NCBI GenBank assembly: GCA_017621035.1
Contig: JAGATY010000060.1
Span: forward strand, 1-45,724
Source: Bacteroides sp.
GTDB taxonomy: Bacteria; Bacteroidota; Bacteroidia; Bacteroidales; Bacteroidaceae
Direction: 5' to 3'
DNA length: 45,724 nucleotides
A program made the translations under genes and the position numbers. Numbering within the stretch: the stretch's first letter is position 1; each line of letters begins with the position of its first letter. Below are positions 42,936 to 45,724 of the stretch, piece by piece. The notes under the pieces are model-generated. The model did not search any database and was not told where the DNA came from. It saw only the letters and a program-made list of their open reading frames with translations.

Positions 42936-43991
42936 TTAAAGATTACTGCCCGGCACGGCTACTTTGATGCTGACCTTCAGCTTACCGTTTTCACTCTTGG
43001 TAGCAATCTCTTTCTTCACAACATAAGGAACACTGGGGATGGTGTTGTAGGGATAGTCACCACCATACAGACCGATGGGTTTACCGTCGGTGCCGATGTA
43101 AGTTGTTTTGTAAGAATCGTTAAGTTCATAAGAATCAGTATCGCTGTATTTAGCATATGAACCTTCTACAAAAAAATTAAAATACATGTCTTTCCAGCAT
43201 CCAGTCTGTACTGCCATATCGTCCCAGTAGGCATCACAAGCAACCGAGTTAAAGGCAGAACATGTTGAGGATAGATTACTTGAAGAAGTAGAAGTAGTTG
43301 GATGCCAAATGCCATTAGAATTAGTTAGTAAAATATAAATATAACTATTTTCAAATCGCGCATTTTTTAAATCATAATGTACTCCAAATAATAAAGAGTT
43401 CTGGAAAATAATTGTGGAAGATTCAGTATTCATACCAACATTGTTTATCACTGAGTTGTACACCGTCATCGCATTACACTCACCCGGCTCCAGCCATCCT
43501 GCAATACGGCACTGGTAGAAATAAACCATCTCACTGTTTACCATGGTGTGTACACTATCATTTTTATTGAAGTTGATGCTGTTGAAGCGGCACTTTACAA
43601 AGCTAGCAGACTTCAGCGGTTTTTCCACCCACACTTCATTGTCGTTGCAGAAAACGCCTTCCAAGTAGAAGCCGGTAGCGGTGGAGTCTATCTGAATGTA
43701 CATGTCGCCATTGATTTGTGTCAGGCCGGTGTCGATGGTGTCGTTTGCCACATTGCCCCCTGCACCAAAAATGGCTACAGCCTTGGTGATGACAGGTGCA
43801 TTGAAGATACCGGACGAAAGGGTTACCACATCACCGTGGTTAGCCACCTCCATCGCATCCTTAAAGGAGTCGCTACCATAGAACACCTTGGTTTCAGTGT
43901 CGTTTTGCAAGGTTACCATGGGCGTGTCTTGCGCCCACGCGCCTGTACCAACCGCTATCGCGGCTACAAGCATCATCAGTTTTCTTTTCAT
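42936..43991 (-). CDS. Predicted parallel beta-helix surface protein
   Basis: A 351-residue exported protein, signal MKRKLMMLVAAIAVGTGAWAQ. After SDSFKDAMEVANHGDVVTLSSGIFN the sequence runs in short beta-strand turns of the pectate-lyase-like kind (AVAIFGAGG, FYLEGVFCND, SFVKCRFNSI, VYFYQCRIAG, TVYNSVINNVG, IIFQNSLLFG). It ends with IGLYGGDYPYNTIPSVPYVVKKE and a K/V-rich strand. No active-site residues are recognisable, so it may be structural. The middle (about 43150-43450) is A+T-rich relative to the rest. It is first in a two-gene operon with the 932-residue repeat protein. Confidence 0.72.
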   Translation of the reverse strand: MKRKLMMLVAAIAVGTGAWAQDTPMVTLQNDTETKVFYGSDSFKDAMEVANHGDVVTLSSGIFNAPVITKAVAIFGAGGNVANDTIDTGLTQINGDMYIQIDSTATGFYLEGVFCNDNEVWVEKPLKSASFVKCRFNSINFNKNDSVHTMVNSEMVYFYQCRIAGWLEPGECNAMTVYNSVINNVGMNTESSTIIFQNSLLFGVHYDLKNARFENSYIYILLTNSNGIWHPTTSTSSSNLSSTCSAFNSVACDAYWDDMAVQTGCWKDMYFNFFVEGSYAKYSDTDSYELNDSYKTTYIGTDGKPIGLYGGDYPYNTIPSVPYVVKKEIATKSENGKLKVSIKVAVPGSNL

Positions 43992-44328
43992 ATCTCTTTT
44001 GTTTTTAAGTGATTAAATTATTTAATTATTTACTATTTAGCGATTTACAATTTATGCAATTTACAATTTACTATTTGGCTCACGGAGTATCTCAGTTCCC
44101 CTCCTTCTGGAAGGAGGGGTGGCACAAGGTGACGGGGTGGTAGGTGGAGTTGGTTAACTTTGTGTATTCACCTACCACCTTATATATAACTCTTATTTCA
44201 ACTATCAACTGTCAACTGTCAACTGCATTAACCTCCCCCGCCCTGCGGGCACCCCCTCGTAGAGGGGGACTTGAGTTACCATCACTTTATGACACCCACC
44301 GCGCAGCCTAATTATCAATTGTTAATTG
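43992..44328. repeat. Repeat-filled gap, inverted copy of the 39.6-39.87 kb repeat
   Basis: No gene. ATTTACTATTT units (44010-44075), then CTCACGGAGTATCT, a CCCCTCC...GGAGGGG hairpin, GTGGCACAAGGTGACGGGG, CCACCTTATATATAACTC, TTGATAGTT-type units, a CCTGCGGGCACCCCCTC...GAGGGGGACTT module and TTACCATCACTTTATG...CGCGCAGCCTAATTATCAATT. Nearly all of it matches the complement of 39.63-39.87 kb in the same order. Confidence 0.8.
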
Positions 44329-45711
44329 TTAAAGGAGGGTTGGGGAGAGGCTTTTCTCCGGATACACCGCATCCCCCTCCTCCGGGTCTGCCTTTTTGGT
44401 GGTTACTACCATCGGGTCGCTGTAGGCTGTACCCTTTTCATTGGTGGCATAAGCGCGGATGATGTAGACCGTTTGAGGTGACAGACCGGTGGCGGTGGCT
44501 TGGAAGGCACTATCCTCACCGGTAGCGGTCAGTTTGTTGTCTGCTATTGTCGGGGTGCCCTGTCCTACCACGTAGCAGAAGCCACGCTCGCTGACGGTTC
44601 CACCGCCGGCATCTGTTACAGAGGCCGATACCGTGAAGCCACCGGGGGTTACCTCACCTACCGTTACGGCAGAGAGGGTGGGCAGGACAATCTCTTTCTG
44701 AGTGGTAAACTGCTGTACCTCACCGTAAGCAATGCCTTTCTCATTCTCTGCATAGGCACGGACGTAATAGGTTGTCTGTTGCTGCAGGCCGGTCAGCTCT
44801 GCCGTCAGTGTCAGGCCTTCAGTAGTTACCTCCAGCTTGGTGTTGCTCACGGTAGGAGTGGCTGACTCACTGCTCCAGCAGAAGCCTTTCGAGAGCAGGG
44901 CACAACCGCCCTCATCGGTAATCGCTGCCTCAACGGTGGCTGTGCCGGTGGTGATGTTGTTGACGGTAGTTGCTCCTACGGTAGCCAACCGTTTGGTGCT
45001 GGCCTTGGTGGTGAGAGTCAACGTCTTGCTATAACCTATGCCACTACCATTGACCGCATAGGCACGGATGTTGTACTCGGTGTCAGGATTCAGACCGGAG
45101 AGAGCAGCTGTCAGTGCACCACCGCTGGGAGCTACGTTCACCACGTGGTCGTTAACTGTCGGTTCTCCACCTGCCGAACGTTCCTTATAGCAGAAACCAC
45201 TGAGTGATAGTTCACTGCCTCCTTCGTCAAGAATGCGGCAGGAGAGGTTGGCTGATTCTTCACCTACCGATGTGGCAGTAGGCTCACCAAACACCGGCGC
45301 ATTGCTCTCGGTAGTGGTGAATTCCTTTACCTCACCGCGTGCATGGCTATAGCCGCTGTAGGCATAGGCACAATAATAATAGGTCTTGCCCGGTTGCAGG
45401 TTCTGTACCTGCAGGCTGAAGCTGTTGTTGCCGTCGGTGGCTTTCAGCTCATTGTACTCGGCCATGCTCTTCAGTTCTGAGAGCAAGATGCCATACTCCT
45501 GCACCACGGTGGCCTCACTACGGTTGATGCTTCCCGATAGGGTAGCTCCCACACGGTAGATGTCGGTGGCTGTGCCCGTAGTCAGTGCCGGCGCAAAGTT
45601 ACTTGGTTCGGTGTCCTTCTCACAGCCCGTCAGGCTCAGCAGAAGGAGCATAGCACCCAGCACTCCCCGCAGGGAATCACAGATGCTTCGGTTATTGGTT
45701 ATGTGTATCAT
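44329..45711 (-). CDS. Lipoprotein with FN3-like repeats
   Basis: A 460-residue lipoprotein; a hydrophobic segment ends in lipobox LSLTGCEK (Cys30). Four to five repeats of about 95 residues follow, each with a fibronectin-III-like pattern: ATLSGSINRSEA..., ANLSCRILDEGGSELSLSGFCYKER, ATVEAAITDEGGCALLSKGFCWS, FTVSASVTDAGGGTVSERGFCYV, with LxxxTxYYxRAYAxNxxGxxYSxxxxxxT ends. Such proteins are usually surface-exposed in Bacteroidetes. Its first codons lie near the window edge, so the promoter is not seen. The last 10 or so residues (EKSLSPTLL) are encoded by an intergenic repeat. Possibly expressed apart from the two genes downstream, from which it is separated by a 337-nt repeat region. Confidence 0.82.
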   Translation of the reverse strand: MIHITNNRSICDSLRGVLGAMLLLLSLTGCEKDTEPSNFAPALTTGTATDIYRVGATLSGSINRSEATVVQEYGILLSELKSMAEYNELKATDGNNSFSLQVQNLQPGKTYYYCAYAYSGYSHARGEVKEFTTTESNAPVFGEPTATSVGEESANLSCRILDEGGSELSLSGFCYKERSAGGEPTVNDHVVNVAPSGGALTAALSGLNPDTEYNIRAYAVNGSGIGYSKTLTLTTKASTKRLATVGATTVNNITTGTATVEAAITDEGGCALLSKGFCWSSESATPTVSNTKLEVTTEGLTLTAELTGLQQQTTYYVRAYAENEKGIAYGEVQQFTTQKEIVLPTLSAVTVGEVTPGGFTVSASVTDAGGGTVSERGFCYVVGQGTPTIADNKLTATGEDSAFQATATGLSPQTVYIIRAYATNEKGTAYSDPMVVTTKKADPEEGDAVYPEKSLSPTLL

Positions 45712-45724
45712 AATTGGTTGTTGT

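Overview
The window is a stretch of chromosome from a member of the Bacteroidales, most like Bacteroides or Phocaeicola. Several things point there. Promoters follow the Bacteroides pattern (TTTG, about 20 nt, TAnnTTTG). Fimbrillin-type lipoproteins with DUF5119 and DUF3575 companions are present. So are Bacteroidetes-type surface proteins with C-terminal sorting-like domains, a SufE/glutaminyl-cyclase/LD-carboxypeptidase cluster, and a ptb-buk pair. I see no rRNA, tRNA, CRISPR array, prophage or intact insertion sequence. Most genes are ordinary core genes. The accessory parts are the pilus locus at the left end and the surface-protein locus at the right end.

Layout. Positions 28-8094 (minus strand) hold a type V pilus (fimbria) locus: a DUF3575/OmpA-like outer-membrane protein, a DUF5119 lipoprotein, then five fimbrillin-like lipoproteins, with a promoter near 8251-8282. 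A LuxR-type regulator and a TonB-dependent receptor follow on the plus strand (8601-11682). From 11.7 to 21.5 kb lies a housekeeping block rich in RNA-modification enzymes: a U32/DUF3656 protein (RlhA-like), MnmA, DusB and a second U32 protein (TrhP-like). MetA, an acyl-CoA thioesterase and DprA are also there. An A+T-rich secreted protein gene (21551-22558) is followed by what looks like a small RNA on the minus strand with its own promoter and terminator.

From 23.1 to 24.9 kb there is a compact module: a 25-residue membrane peptide, a CPBP-type membrane protease, a DUF2975 membrane protein and a small XRE-family regulator. It sits behind a promoter flanked by ATCG-N5-CGAT-type palindromes. 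The minus strand then carries LD-carboxypeptidase, an M28/glutaminyl-cyclase-like lipoprotein and SufE, and a CE1-type esterase driven by a duplicated promoter. On the plus strand ptb-buk would convert acyl-CoA to acyl phosphate and then to acid plus ATP. A metallophosphoesterase, cysS, a DUF3108/Ig-like-protein pair, a CBM9-like protein and a second Dus enzyme come next.

The right end (40.1-45.7 kb) encodes a 932-residue repeat protein, a predicted beta-helix protein and an FN3-repeat lipoprotein. The first two lie between inverted copies of a repeat of about 250 bp. Intergenic DNA throughout is filled with several families of short repeats: a 22-nt tandem family, CACACTTGTG palindromes, AAGTTGAC hairpins, GGTCTGAAAGACC hairpins, and a 65-bp element with terminal inverted repeats. 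In two places genes read through into such repeats and take their last residues from them.
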